From: Typha latifolia
Taxonomy: Eukaryota > Streptophyta > Magnoliopsida > Poales > Typhaceae
Reading direction: 5' to 3'
DNA length: 64,000 nt
Assembly (NCBI GenBank): GCA_019914945.1
Contig: CM034106.1
Span: forward strand, 2,294,001-2,358,000
Shown here: positions 22,939 through 33,470 of the stretch, piece after piece
How positions within the stretch are numbered: position 1 is the stretch's first letter
Layout of the letters: every line of letters begins with the position of its first letter
The notes under the pieces: generated by a model
Databases searched by the model: none
What the model was told of the DNA's origin: nothing
What the model saw: the letters and a program-made list of their open reading frames with translations, nothing else
Translations under genes and position numbers: made by a program

Positions 22939-24779
22939 AATAGATTGCACCAAACACTGAATAACTATTTTATTATTAAAATACCCATCAATTTTGGATT
23001 TATATCATAATTCCTCTTGGAACTTATTGACATCCATCTCATCTCGCACACGTCCTCTATCGGAGTGTGATATCTGGGAAAAAGGCTGTGAAAAGGCACA
23101 GTTTAAAGGAGAGTTAAAGTGGTACAAATCAATCTTTATTTAAGAAATTGATGGGTTATTTGTGAGAATAAATATTTTGAGGGATTTGGCTGCAATGATT
23201 CTTTTTAGATAAATAATTATCCCTTTAATGTTCTATGTAGTCCATTGTTTGCCAAAATTGCAGTATTTGAGAGCTAAGATAATACGTAAAAGAAGCATTT
23301 ACCAGTTGCAAGATTGACAATGATATCAGATATAAAGACGACGATGGTTTTACTTCTGAAAATCATCGTGAATCTGGAAGAGCGTAAATACAAGTATCAA
23401 ATTTCTCACTCGTATTATCTTTAATACAACTTGAAATGTGCCACTCGGAGATGTTGAATAACAAGGTATGCAATAATCATTTCACTCTTGCTTTGATCTT
23501 CTCGGAAGACTTACAATTAATTAACTTGAAAAATTCCACAAAACCACTACATGAAAATGGATCGGTACAGTTTTCGTCACTCCTGTTCAACATCAGGAGT
23601 TTATTTTATTCTAAAGGAAAAACATAAACATTATAACCCCACACCAAATAAATTCAACATCCAAAACAACAATATCACATCATTTCACCATAAGACTGAA
23701 CAAAATAAACCAAGCAAAAGAGTATCACCATCAAAACTAAGACAACAAAAACTACACATAAGCAATCAGGATGGAAGAAAAAAAAAAAATCCAGAGATCA
23801 GCAGAATCATTTCTTCTGGTTCTTCTTTCATTGAATTATCAGCTTCCTCTGCTCTAGAGCGTCTGCGTTCTTCATTCCTGCCCAGCAAAGTAACATAGTA
23901 TTAATATTAATCTGATGTAGAAGCTCGACATGTCCCTTCTTGTTGGGAAATTGAAAATTTTTACTATTTCTATCTAGCCAAGTGCACCAGATACAAGCTG
24001 ATCACCACAATCTCTGCTTAACACTTCTTATCTTTTCAACATCATGAGTTGATGGTCTTTTGGGTTTTTGTCATGAAATCACACTTCTTGTTTAAAACCT
24101 TCAAAAAGATTGAAATCTATATAGAGCAATAACCAATATCTGTTTTTCTAACCTAATTGAAACAAAGAATCAAATTATTTGATATGGATCTATCTTGTAG
24201 TGTCATCACTGTATAAGCACAGTAGGAATTGTATAATTCTTTGGAATAGGATCATAAAAAAATCCACTTTTATTTCAACAAATATAAGGATGAAGAGGCA
24301 TCGTCGTGATTAGTTGAATTATTGACATCAACTATAAGTTTCTATTTTTCGGAGAAACATGTGAATCTCATAAAGTTCTCACAAGACTAATCTGAAATGT
24401 GAACTCGAAATTAAAATTTGCCACATCATTTCTGAATTGCAAACTGGTTATTGACCAAACAGAAAAATCCAAGTAGTATTGATGTTACTGAAACATCTAA
24501 TGTGTAGCATGTTTCTCAGTAATCTAAAATGACCAACTAGGAAAATAGTTAATGAGAGACAACGTGCCACGATCTTGCCTATACGAATTTAACTAACTAA
24601 AAATTTAAGAAGAATGGGCATCCTGGTGCACTAGACTACAGGGAATGCTATGAAGGCACCTGAAAGTTTCATTGGATATAGAAAAAGAAAAGACAATGGA
24701 GAAATGTAAATATAAGGACGAACAGAAAAATCATTGTGATATCTCGAGGAATTAAATATTAAGGGGATGGTGAAAGAAC
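22939..24779. other. Spacer and 3' flank of NLR-A
   Basis: No gene is supported. The part from about 23430 to 24779 is shared with the other CNL copies (43120-44480 and 61618-63056), so it is ancestral 3' flank of this CNL family. It probably includes the 3' UTR and possible 3' introns, but splice sites could not be proven. Short open frames here are A-rich and not conserved. Confidence 0.6.
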
Positions 24780-27700
24780 TCATACTCGGGTTCGGCGATT
24801 GTGTTCTTCTAGAGTAATAGCTGCTAATGTCTCCTTATCGTAATTGCCTATTTGTACCGTAGGGATGTGCTGAATCTTGGGCCAATCCGGACCTGAATCT
24901 TGTAGGCACCTCTCCTCCAACTCTGAGGAACAGTAACATAACCACAGTTCTTTAAGCGATGATGGAAGTTTTGGTAGTGACTGGAGCTCTCTGCAGTGGT
25001 ATACGTCTAGAACTTGGAGACAACAGAGGCTTTGCAGTTCTTCAAGCGGGAACTGCCAAGAGGATACATCTCTTATATATAGCACTTGCAGCAAGGTACG
25101 GTTCTTCAAAGCCCATTCTTCTAGTGCTGAGGATTGGAAATCAATACAACATTTAAGATGCAGTTCTCGGGTGGAGATGCTTTTCAATGGCATAGTGGAT
25201 AGCAGCGAGAGATCGTCGATGTGAATCTCGTCCAATATTAAGGAAGTTGAGGAAGAGGGATGTTCCGCTAGCGATGTTGACAATGATGATGAATCATCTG
25301 CAACTAAACTAGGGCATTTGATCACTTCCAAATGCTTGAGGGATGGGAGTGCTTGCAGACCCCCCAGGGATTCTAGCTGTGAGCAATCCTTAAGCAACAA
25401 ATGGTCTAGAGCTTTCCATCTTCCAAGGACTTCTGCCAAGGGAAGGGATTTGATGTTTGCACAGCCACTGATAATCACTCTAGTGAGAAAGTCGAGGTCT
25501 TGCGGAGCTTTGTTGGGTAATGGATCCAGTACATCGCAATGCTGTATAACAAGGGTGTGCAGCAACGAAGGAAGGAACCTTCCAAATATTGAGCTGTTCC
25601 GCAGTTTCGGACAAACCTTTACCTTGATTTCCTTGAGAGAGGTGAATTTCCCGAATCCTCTGATAGGTAAATGTGTCAGCTCACTACAGTTCTGAATGAC
25701 CAACTCCACGAGAGATGTAAAAAGCTGAGGATGCAGTAACAAACCCTCGGCTAAGGACACGAGGTCTCCACAAGAGTAGATTTCCAGTGAGGAAAGAGAT
25801 GATGATGACGATGATGCCTCTACCTGGTCGTGGCACAGTTGTGGAAGAGTAACCCAACTCACATTGTTAATAGACAATTTACTTAAGCCACAAGGCAGAT
25901 TTGGAAACACTCTCAGCTTGGGGCAATAAAAAACATATAGAGTTTTCAAACATGGAAGCCATTGGGTCGCTCCTCCGTAAAACTCTTCTAGTGCCGGCAT
26001 GTTTTCAATTCTTAGCTCTTTCAGCGATGGGAAAACGCAAACCTCGGTTCCCCTGTCGGGTGCACTGCCAATCAACTTTAACGAATCCATGCCAGATATA
26101 TGTAGAGACTCAAGGTAGGGTAGCTGTCCAAGAGGTGATAGGTCTTCCTATCCAGCGCAATCCTTAAGTTGAATAGATACTAACTTTGATAGTGATTGAG
26201 GAGACATCCAATGTGGACTCCTGCGGCCCATATAATATGCTATTTTCAGTTTCTTGAGATTGGAATGTGGTTCAACGGTGTCAAAGTACCTGCTCATCAA
26301 CCTCAGGGCTTCTACTACATTCATCATATTCCTCAGTCCAATCTAAAGTCAGTTCCTGAATGTGCTCTTTTTCCTTCAAATTGGCTTCACAGATATCTTC
26401 AACCCTTGATACTTTTTCGAGGCTCTCAATAACTAGTTCACGGAGCTCTCGCAAATTTTTCAACTCCAAAAAGTTATTCTCATTCATTGCAACAATGAAC
26501 TTTTCCAAAATCTGAAGTGAGGTTAGTCTCCCTATACCAGATGTTTTGCCGCACCGAGTATTCGGAGTACTTAGGATTCTAAGGTTAATAAGGTTTTCGA
26601 TTGAATCTACTGGTAAATCTGAGAAATGACGGTAGAAACTTTCCTGATAATACAAGAACTGGAGGTGGTAAAGCTTATTCACTGATTTAGGGACATGAGA
26701 AATATCATGATTAGCTAAGTAGCGGAGGTGTATTAGGCTACTAATACAGTCATCAATGATATTAAAATTTCTCACTACCAATATGCACAGGCTTTTCAGA
26801 CCTTTGAGCACCTTAAGAATGTCATCTTCACTGGAATCTGAATTTATCAAAAGTGTGCGCAAGTTTTTGAGTTTGATGATCTCAGGTATAGGAAGAGCAA
26901 CATAATTACAGATTGATAAGTGACGAATACTTGTCGGTATACTTTTGGGCCCAGAGCACTCATCAATTCTAAAGCATTCACCCTGGGAAACAAGTCCTGC
27001 AAGGTCATGGAGTAGATCATGCATAACATAGCACTCTCCTGCGGATTTACAATCAAAAAATGATTTTTTCACCAGATCATCGAAGTACTCATGTCCTATA
27101 TCCTCTGGTCGTCTATTTCCTTTCGTAGGCTTCCGAACCAGACCTAGAGCCATCCACATGTAGATAATTTTCTCCTTATCAAACTGATAATCTTGAGGAA
27201 ATATGCTACAAAACCTAAAGCAAGGCTTCAAGTGTGAAGAGAGATGCTGATAACTTAATCTCAGAGCTGGCACTATATCATTCTGGCTTTGTTCTAGTTC
27301 CCAAATTTCACTATTTAAGATATCTTCCCAGTGCTCATCATCTAAATTGTTCCTCAATATCCCTCCCACAGTCTTTGCAGCTAAGGGGGACCCTTTTAAC
27401 TTTTTTACAATTTTCTTTCCAATGTCTTGCAGTTTGTTATAATTCTTGGGGTCCTCATCACCAAATGCACAGTTCTTAAAGAAATCCCAGTAATTTTCTT
27501 CACTCAAACCCCTTAAGAATATAGGTTCCATGGTACCTGTCATCATCTTTGTAATTTTTTCCATTCGTGTTGTTAATAAGACCATGCTTCCACCCTCTAC
27601 TGAACTGAAAGGTGCTAGTAACTTACCCCAACTTTCTCTATCATCGTCATTCCAGACATCATCCAACACAAGCAGAACTTTTTTCGACTTCAAACTTTCT

Positions 27701-28536
27701 AAAATCTCCCGTTGAAGCAAATCAAGATTATCGATGGTATGATTTTGATGAAGCTTTAAACTTTCATAAATCTTCTTTGTAAGTGAGAGAACATCAAAAT
27801 TATTAGAGACACACACCCATATCCTCTTGCTAAAGTGCTTCTCTATTCTCTCGTCGTTGTATACAAATTGTGCAAGAGTAGTCTTCCCAATCCCTCCAAC
27901 CCCAACTATAGGTAGAATGGAAAAATTCCTCCTAACAGATGCAGAACTGAAACTTAGCAATTTGTTTATTATGTTGTTTTTCTCATCATCTCGTCCAACC
28001 ACTTTGTGTTCAACAGGTAAAAGGGAAGAAGTATCGCGGTTGCTCGTGTTCGAAGGTTGCTTGTGATTTAATTTGTCCACCAAATGAACAAAATGCCCTA
28101 CATCAGCTGCAACCTCATATAATCCCTTAATTATATTCTTCAACCTTTCTAAAGTGGTATCCTTACGCACGGCACGCTGAAAAATAGTTTTGAGGCGGGA
28201 GGCAGCATGACTCACCTTGCTCTTCTTCCCCTTGATTTCTTCTTCCAGTTGGTAGTAGTCCATCTCATCTATGAAGTCCTCTGCCTCCTCAACCGCATCT
28301 CTAAACTGCCACAACCAACTCGCCAGCTCTGGGTTCTCCTCCTTGATATGGCCACTATCGACCGCGTTCATCACAGTTTGGATCTTGGGAAGGGCCTTCT
28401 CCAGCCTTCTCAGCTCTGCCTTAAGGCCGAGCTGCCTCTTGGACTGGTCCTCTTTAACATAGGATATGAGGGAAGTGATGAGGTTACTAACGATGCTCGA
28501 CGCGAACCATCCACCGACTACCAATTCTACCGCCAT
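24780..28536 (-). pseudogene. NLR-A: CC-NB-ARC-LRR gene, broken in the LRR
   Basis: The ATG at 28536 opens 751 residues to a TGA at 26281. A coiled-coil Rx-type N-terminus has EDFID at about 86-90. P-loop GVGGIGKTT is at 212-220, kinase-2 LLVLDDVW about 288-295, GSPLAAK (GLPL-like) about 382-388 and MHD about 505-507, followed by LRRs. These belong to intracellular immune receptors that bind ADP/ATP and sense pathogen effectors. Compared with NLR-B, one extra base at about 26283 shifts the frame, and C-to-T at 26149 turns a conserved Trp codon into TAG. The remaining 436 residues of LRR sequence (24780-26090) are open in the old frame. The gene is intronless in this region and convergent to PAP26. 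Either it is a pseudogene or it makes a protein cut within the LRR. Confidence 0.9.
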
Positions 28537-28841
28537 TGTGGGAGCCTCGAAGAGTGGAACAAAGAGAATTATTAGCTCTGCTTCTATCTATCTTTAGGAA
28601 CAACAAATAGAAGAGCGCGTACTTCCTCTCCCCCTTGTCCTCTCCCTTTTGTACGCGTTGGCAACTGCGCACGGAACCCGCCCTTTCAGAACGACTCCTC
28701 CAAACGTGATTGTCGACATCAACGCTAACGTTAGTGTCCCCACGTTTAAGTATAAGTGCATTAATTAAAGCCATTGACTGGCACTGCTCCTTCCCCGCAA
28801 CTCAATAATAGGCAAACTAGTCATTTTTCCTCTATATTTTA
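28537..28841 (-). promoter_or_regulatory. Upstream (promoter) region of NLR-A
   Basis: This stretch is conserved upstream of NLR-B (48239-48540) and, in part, upstream of the NLR-D remnant (32876-33140), so it probably holds the leader and promoter. It carries CTCTGCTTCTATCTATCTTTAG next to the start and a CCTCTCCC-rich patch. No TATA box can be fixed with certainty. Confidence 0.4.
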
Positions 28842-29145
28842 GTGTAACAGAAAGAGGAAACCGCACACCTTTCGTAGCCAGGAAGGCAATCGCTTGCATT
28901 TCTAATCAATGGCTCGTTGACATTAGCTGTAGAAGCGTGGTCCATGGGCAACTTGGCAATAAGTTTTCAAGTCTACAAAGGCTTAGAAAGGCAGACAGCT
29001 ACGCAGTGCAAGGTACTGTGCATTACTCTGCCAAAGTTTGAACAGGTGCATGGAAGATACAGATATTAAAACAGGGGAGGAGAGGGGGTAGAGATTTGTT
29101 TTATTTGCTTCCCTGTTAAAGAACCAGTTGACTTTTTTTCTGAAT
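28842..29145. repeat. Direct repeat unit 1 upstream of NLR-A
   Basis: It begins GTGTAACAGAAAGAGGAAACC and contains CTTTCGTAGCC, TCAATGGCTCGTTGACATTA and, at its end, TTTATTTGCTTCCCTGTTAAA. The same order recurs in unit 2 at 29327-29661. It is a local tandem duplication, diverged and with indels. Confidence 0.75.
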
Positions 29146-29326
29146 CCGATCGTGCTTTTCCGTGTAATGTGGCCCCCACCCAACTATTTCTCTATTACCT
29201 ATCTCGTTATCCCACTTAATCATTATGTTTATTATCTCTTATTTTGTTAAATTCTAGGTAAATAATATTTTTTCTTTCAAAAGAGTACGAAGATAAAAGA
29301 CCGTTAAATCATCAGTATATTGATTA

Positions 29327-29661
29327 AGTGTAACAGGAAGAGGAAACCGCACCCCTTTCGTAGCCGGGAAGACATGCGCTGCATTTCTATTCAATGGCTC
29401 GTTGACATTAGCTATATAGAGAAGCATCGTCCATGGGCAAGTTGGCAATAAGTTTTAAGTCTACAAGGATCTGAAGGCAGACTGGTACGCGTTGACATTA
29501 CCCAAGTCAGCTACGCAGTGCAAGTTGGTGTGCATTACGAAATAAGATATTGAAAATAATAATAAAAATAATGGGAGGAACAGAGGGGCGCAGTAAACCG
29601 GGTGGAGATTTATTTTTATTTGCTTCCCTGTTAAATATACTTTAGTATCTTTTTTCTGAAT
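29327..29661. repeat. Direct repeat unit 2 upstream of NLR-A
   Basis: It shares with unit 1 the start GTGTAACAGGAAGAGGAAACC, TTCAATGGCTCGTTGACATTA, CCATGGGCAAGTTGGCAATA and TTTATTTGCTTCCCTGTTAAA. About 180 bp of unrelated sequence separates the units. Confidence 0.75.
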
Positions 29662-30500
29662 ATTTAAACTTTAAATTTAAATATTACGAGTAGTTAGAAT
29701 TTTTTATTGTCTTCACATTTTAAGATAATAAAAAAGTATTTTTTTTCAAATTCTAGATCAAAAATATTTATCATCAGATATACCTAGTAAAACTACAACA
29801 AGGGTAATTTGCACCAAAACACACTCTGTTTTTATTTTTGGGTCAGATCCATTTTATATTTTCCTTGCTTGAGAGGGTTTTCTTATTATTATCTTCCAAC
29901 TTTGTTCTCATTTTATAATTTATATTTAATTTTAAACTCATTTCTTATCTTTTTCTCAAATAAGAAGAACAAATAACAAAATAACAAATATGCATTTATA
30001 TTCAACAAAGAAAAGACAATAAGGTCAATCTGATCATAGGTTTCCCTTATTCCAACTATCACAACCAAAAATTGTTTTATCCCCTATTTTTATTCCAATA
30101 CTTATTTCTCCTTTTACAACCAAACACCAAGTTAGAATTGGAATAAAATTTTTCTATATTCCAGAATAAGTCCTCATTTAATTCTAATTCCACTGTTTCT
30201 TTATTCCGCAACCAAATAAGCCCTATACGAAAATGAAAATAAGAGAACATAATTGCTGTTGGAACTATCGCACCCTGCCTAGAGACATGACATAACCCGA
30301 GAAAACAATCCCAAGAGACATGAAGCCAAAGAAAGCAAAATTTATTATAATAGAAATAAAGTCAAAGATTTTAATTCAAAAAAATAATCTAACTAAAATA
30401 ATATCTAGATCATTCATAAGGTTCAACAATTACTAATCTGACATGAAAAAAAAAATCTAAATAACTAGAACTAATTCATAAAATCCTAATGTGGAGGATT
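29662..30500. other. AT-rich intergenic DNA
   Basis: No gene is seen. The part 30020-30230, with several TTATTCC and CAACCAAA motifs, may be an old MITE, but I could not pair its ends. CATGACATAACCC at about 30285 resembles an LTR start and could be the other end of the LTR remnant that closes at 30611. Confidence 0.5.
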
Positions 30501-30611
30501 TCCGTTGTGTCAATCTATTTTAATATTTGATTACTATTTGAGCTTTCGTGTTTTCTCAAGGGTTTATCTTAGAGATTCGCAGCCATCATGTTCCCAAATT
30601 GGGGCGTGACA
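30501..30611 (+). mobile_element. LTR 3'-end remnant
   Basis: These 111 bp match 7133-7243, the end of the solo LTR in PAP26 intron 2, at roughly 85% identity. Both end GGGGCGTGACA. Confidence 0.7.
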
Positions 30612-30979
30612 AAAACCTTCGCGCACTTCTGTCCATCACATATTGCTCATCGTAGTAGAATGATAGCTCCTAAGATCGCCACTCCTCAGCCTGCGAAGGA
30701 GTGAGGCAACTAGGATACCCTTGATTTAATAGAGGCTACTGCTAGTCTCGGCTAAAATCAAGACCCAGTAGAGTGCGACGTACTGAGAACACTACTCATG
30801 GTTGAGGTTAAGACCTTGAGCCTGCAGTGGTCCAATGTGTTTTTGTCAAGATCCGGAACTCTCGAATCTTCTTTATTATTTGTGTGGTAAAGAATGCCTT
30901 TAGGAGTGTAAACTATCATGCGGCCTTGACCTCAACTTGCCGAAGCCGATGTTGAAATGCTCTTCAAGGCTAAGTCTGA

Positions 30980-31340
30980 CCAGCCCTCGACTCGGTTGTA
31001 AACGTGCTCGAACTCCTCCTGGTAGGCTCGAACCATAGTCTTTTGTGTTAGTTTAGTGAGGACTACCTAGAAATCTTCATAATGATAGGCTAAACTACAC
31101 GCATTAGGGTTCCATGAATTTGTGCCAAATTAAAATGGACGCGCTCATTGTGTCGCATGGTACCTGTAGATGACCGTCTTTTTAAGTGGAAAGAGGCCAA
31201 TAGGACCTTGTGGGTCTCCGGCGTTCCTTGGTATGCAATAAATTGTTCAACATGGTAGATCCAATCTGTCGTTGATCTTTAGAAAATTTAGCTGCATGGT
31301 TCTTCCTTGGATCCCTATCTTGTGATATTCTTCATATAGA
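30980..31340 (-). pseudogene. Gypsy gag remnant
   Basis: On the minus strand the sequence parallels the gypsy gag at 55990-56260. Both have, on the plus strand, CT(C)CTGGTA or TTCTTGGTA followed by TGGTCTTTTG or TAGTCTTTTG, then GAAATCTTCATA or GAAGTCTTCATA. Further on come GTATG(C/T)..A...TTG and ATCCAATCTGTC or ACCAATCGATCGGGTC. The reading frame is broken, and only a short part of the capsid region remains. Confidence 0.5.
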
Positions 31341-31375
31341 TCCCCTCCTCAGCCTTTATTATAATCATCTGCAGT

Positions 31376-31984
31376 TAGAGGTGAAAACGGGTCAGATTAA
31401 CTTCGACCCAACCCGTTATCCAACTCGATTAGGATCGAATTCGGAATAATTTACATCCTACCCTTATACGGATTCAGATACAGATAAATTTTTTGAAGAA
31501 ACCTCAAATATGGATTTGAATACAAGTAAAAAAACTCAATACGGATAAGGATATGGGTCGGATAATTTTTCGAATACAGATATGGATATCGGATATCCAT
31601 TTACCCGTGTACTTTTTGAATAATTTATAATTTGTAGTTATTGAATATTGATATTGTTACTAATAATGTGTTCTATATGATCTATAGAGATAGGTTTTGC
31701 TAAATTTACATGTATTTGACATGCGGATTTTTTTAACTCTTAATATTTTGTGTTAATTGTCTCCAAAAGAAAGGTTATAATTCGTTTAAAATTCGATCCA
31801 CATCCGTTTAAAATCCAATCTTCTATTCGAAAACTATTTGATTCGTATCCATTTAGTTATGATATGGTTTTAAATTTTAATATCCGCCCAATATCCATAT
31901 CTGAATCCGTATCTGGATACAAAATATGTATATAGATATGGGTTAAGCACTATGCGATCCGTATCTAATCCGTTTTCATCCCTA
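31376..31984. mobile_element. hAT-type MITE, independent diverged copy (609 bp)
   Basis: Termini are TAGAGGTGAAAACGGG and CCGTTTTCATCCCTA, the same family as 22364 and 42092 but more diverged. Flanks tctgcagt (31368-31375) and tctgcaac (31985-31992) differ from those of the other copies, so this is a separate insertion. It is non-coding. Confidence 0.75.
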
Positions 31985-32029
31985 TCTGCAACTGTTGTTA
32001 TGGTCGCCGAGGCATTGGATCCTCTATAA

Positions 32030-32287
32030 TAAAAGGCATAAATATATTTTATAATAACAAATTAAAAATTGCACTTACAAAGAACTCAATCTTTTATAGT
32101 AGAAGCAAACATATTCAAGTTAAATATCATTTCATTCAAGATTTGGTCAAAGATGATGAAATCGAGATTAAGTATTGTCATACTTAAAATCAATTAGCAG
32201 ACATATTCACCAAAGCTCTTAAGATGGATACTTTCACCAAATTGAAGAAAAAGCTCGGCATGAAAATGGTCTAGTTTAGGAGGAGAA
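32030..32287 (+). pseudogene. Copia RNase H C-terminal remnant
   Basis: The plus strand encodes KNSIFYSRSKHIQVKYHFIQ, then LADIFTKALKMDTF and KLKKKLGMK before a stop. This is the classic end of a copia polyprotein (RNase H, with the ADIFTK motif). An in-frame stop (CATACTTAAAATCAA) interrupts it. It is followed at once by a purine-rich tract, AGGAGGAGAA, and an LTR. Everything 5' of this part of the element is missing. Confidence 0.8.
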
Positions 32288-32494
32288 TGTTGAAATATTA
32301 AGTTAGCCCATTTGACTAGTCAATTAGATTAATTGGCTAGTGTAGAATTCAAAAATAATTTAACATTGGTATTTTGGTTTTGAGATGATTCTTAGCCTTC
32401 TCTATGCCTTTGAATTATAGCAATCTTTTGAGTTCTTTAGAAGTTAGAAATCAAAGAGTTATATAGTATAACTAAAAATCATGTAAACTACTAC

Positions 32495-32526
<32 letters not shown>

Positions 32527-32645
32527 ATTTTATTTTATGCCAAGTAAGTGAAGTAAGAAAAGTTTAAAATTTTTATCCACTTTATCTTGTGTTAAGTATC
32601 AAAAGATCAATCTTCTCTTGAATTTTCTAGCACCTTCTCCTAACA
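32288..32645 (+). mobile_element. Copia 3' LTR (358 bp)
   Basis: The LTR starts TGTTGAAATATTAAG directly after the polypurine tract and ends TCTCCTAACA. It belongs to the RNase H remnant just upstream. A short (TA)n/(TG)n microsatellite lies at about 32493-32526. The downstream edge abuts the NLR-D remnant. Confidence 0.7.
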
Positions 32646-32725
32646 TAGTCAAGTGCAACGGATACAAGCCGACCAGCACAATCTCCACCTAACACAAGCC
32701 GACCAGCACAATCTCCACCTAACAC
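32646..32725. repeat. CNL 3'-flank remnant with a 30-bp tandem duplication
   Basis: The sequence GTCAAGTGCAACGGATACAA matches the CNL 3' flank at 23975 and 43675 (CCAAGTGCACCAGATACAAG). A 30-bp unit ending CTCCACCTAACAC occurs twice in tandem at 32666-32695 and 32696-32725. In the other copies it is single. Confidence 0.75.
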
Positions 32726-32726
32726 T

Positions 32727-32875
32727 TTAAAGGGCCTTCTGTAGCCTTTTCAGTTCTGCCTGAAGGCCAAGCTGCCTCTTGGATTGGTCCCTTTAACATA
32801 GGATATGAGGGAAGTCATCAGGTTACTATTGATGCTCGACGCGAACCATCCACCAACTACCAATCTCACTGCTAT
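32727..32875 (-). pseudogene. NLR-D: 5'-end remnant of a CNL gene
   Basis: The minus strand encodes AVRLVVGGWFASSINSNLMT, then SLISYVK, the first 30 or so residues of NLR-A and NLR-B. The start codon is ATA instead of ATG, a frameshift follows near residue 30, and the sequence ends after about 50 codons. It is joined directly to CNL 3' flank at 32725, so some 4 kb of gene body was deleted. The upstream region (32876-33152) is also CNL-like. Confidence 0.8.
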
Positions 32876-33152
32876 TCTAGAAACTATGTTCCCTCTTCTT
32901 CCTTACAACTGGAAGTGTAGAACAAAGAGAATAGCTAGCTCTGCTTCTACCTATCTTTAGAAAGCCTCGCTCCCTCTTGCCGTCTTTCGTTTGTATTCTT
33001 TGTGGAAATGCACACCCAACATATTCTTTCATAATGACTCGCACAAGCAGACGTCAAAGATAGTAGTGTTATTGCCTTGCTCCTTCCTCAAAACTCAACA
33101 ATAGGAAAACTAGTAGTTTTTCCTCGATATTTAAAGTGTAACAGATAGAGAA

Positions 33153-33470
33153 AACTGTTGGGTTTTGGCTCGTTCCATATAGGACTTAGCCAAGTCCTGT
33201 TATAGATTTCCTATTAGTAGATTGAAGTGGGGCCCATATGAAGCATTATAAAAAGAAAATTAGGTTTTCTTTTTTCAAGGGGAATTTGCAAAAAATAGAG
33301 AAAGGAAAAGAAATCTATTTCTTAGTTATAATTTAAGATCAATAAGTGTCTAATCTCAATATTTGATAGTATTCACATTAGCTCAAACTAGCGTACGCGA
33401 TGTTAGCCACACGGACCTAGCTACTTTTGGCCGATATAAATATTGATATTAGATATATGCTCTGCCCTGA
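33153..33470 (+). mobile_element. Possible LTR start of unknown element
   Basis: Sequence homologous to the CNL upstream region stops at 33152 and is followed by TGTTGGGTTTTGGCTCG, a TG start, with a TATAAAAAG box at about 33250. This looks like the beginning of an LTR or a truncated retroelement. No matching end or coding region was found. Confidence 0.35.

Larger units (their letters stand above)
18966..28900. repeat. Segmental duplication block A (PAP26 exons 5-9 to NLR-A)
   Basis: From the intron 4/exon 5 junction of PAP26 through the NLR-A upstream region, this block matches 35811-48630 at high identity. Over the non-coding part 20560-23300 most lines differ from the copy at only a few positions. 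Block B differs by a 3.4-kb retrotransposon, a ~530-bp deletion and small indels. The shared order (PAP exons, MITE, spacer, CNL) shows one duplication event rather than independent copies. Confidence 0.9.

Noticed and set aside
23551..23898. 115-codon plus-strand open frame in the CNL 3' flank
   Set aside because: A-rich composition (Asn/Lys/Thr), not kept open in the other two copies of the flank, no domain.
27234..28575. Plus-strand open frames opposite the NB-ARC and coiled coil of NLR-A
   Set aside because: Antisense shadows of conserved coding sequence, repeated at 46936-48164 for the same reason.
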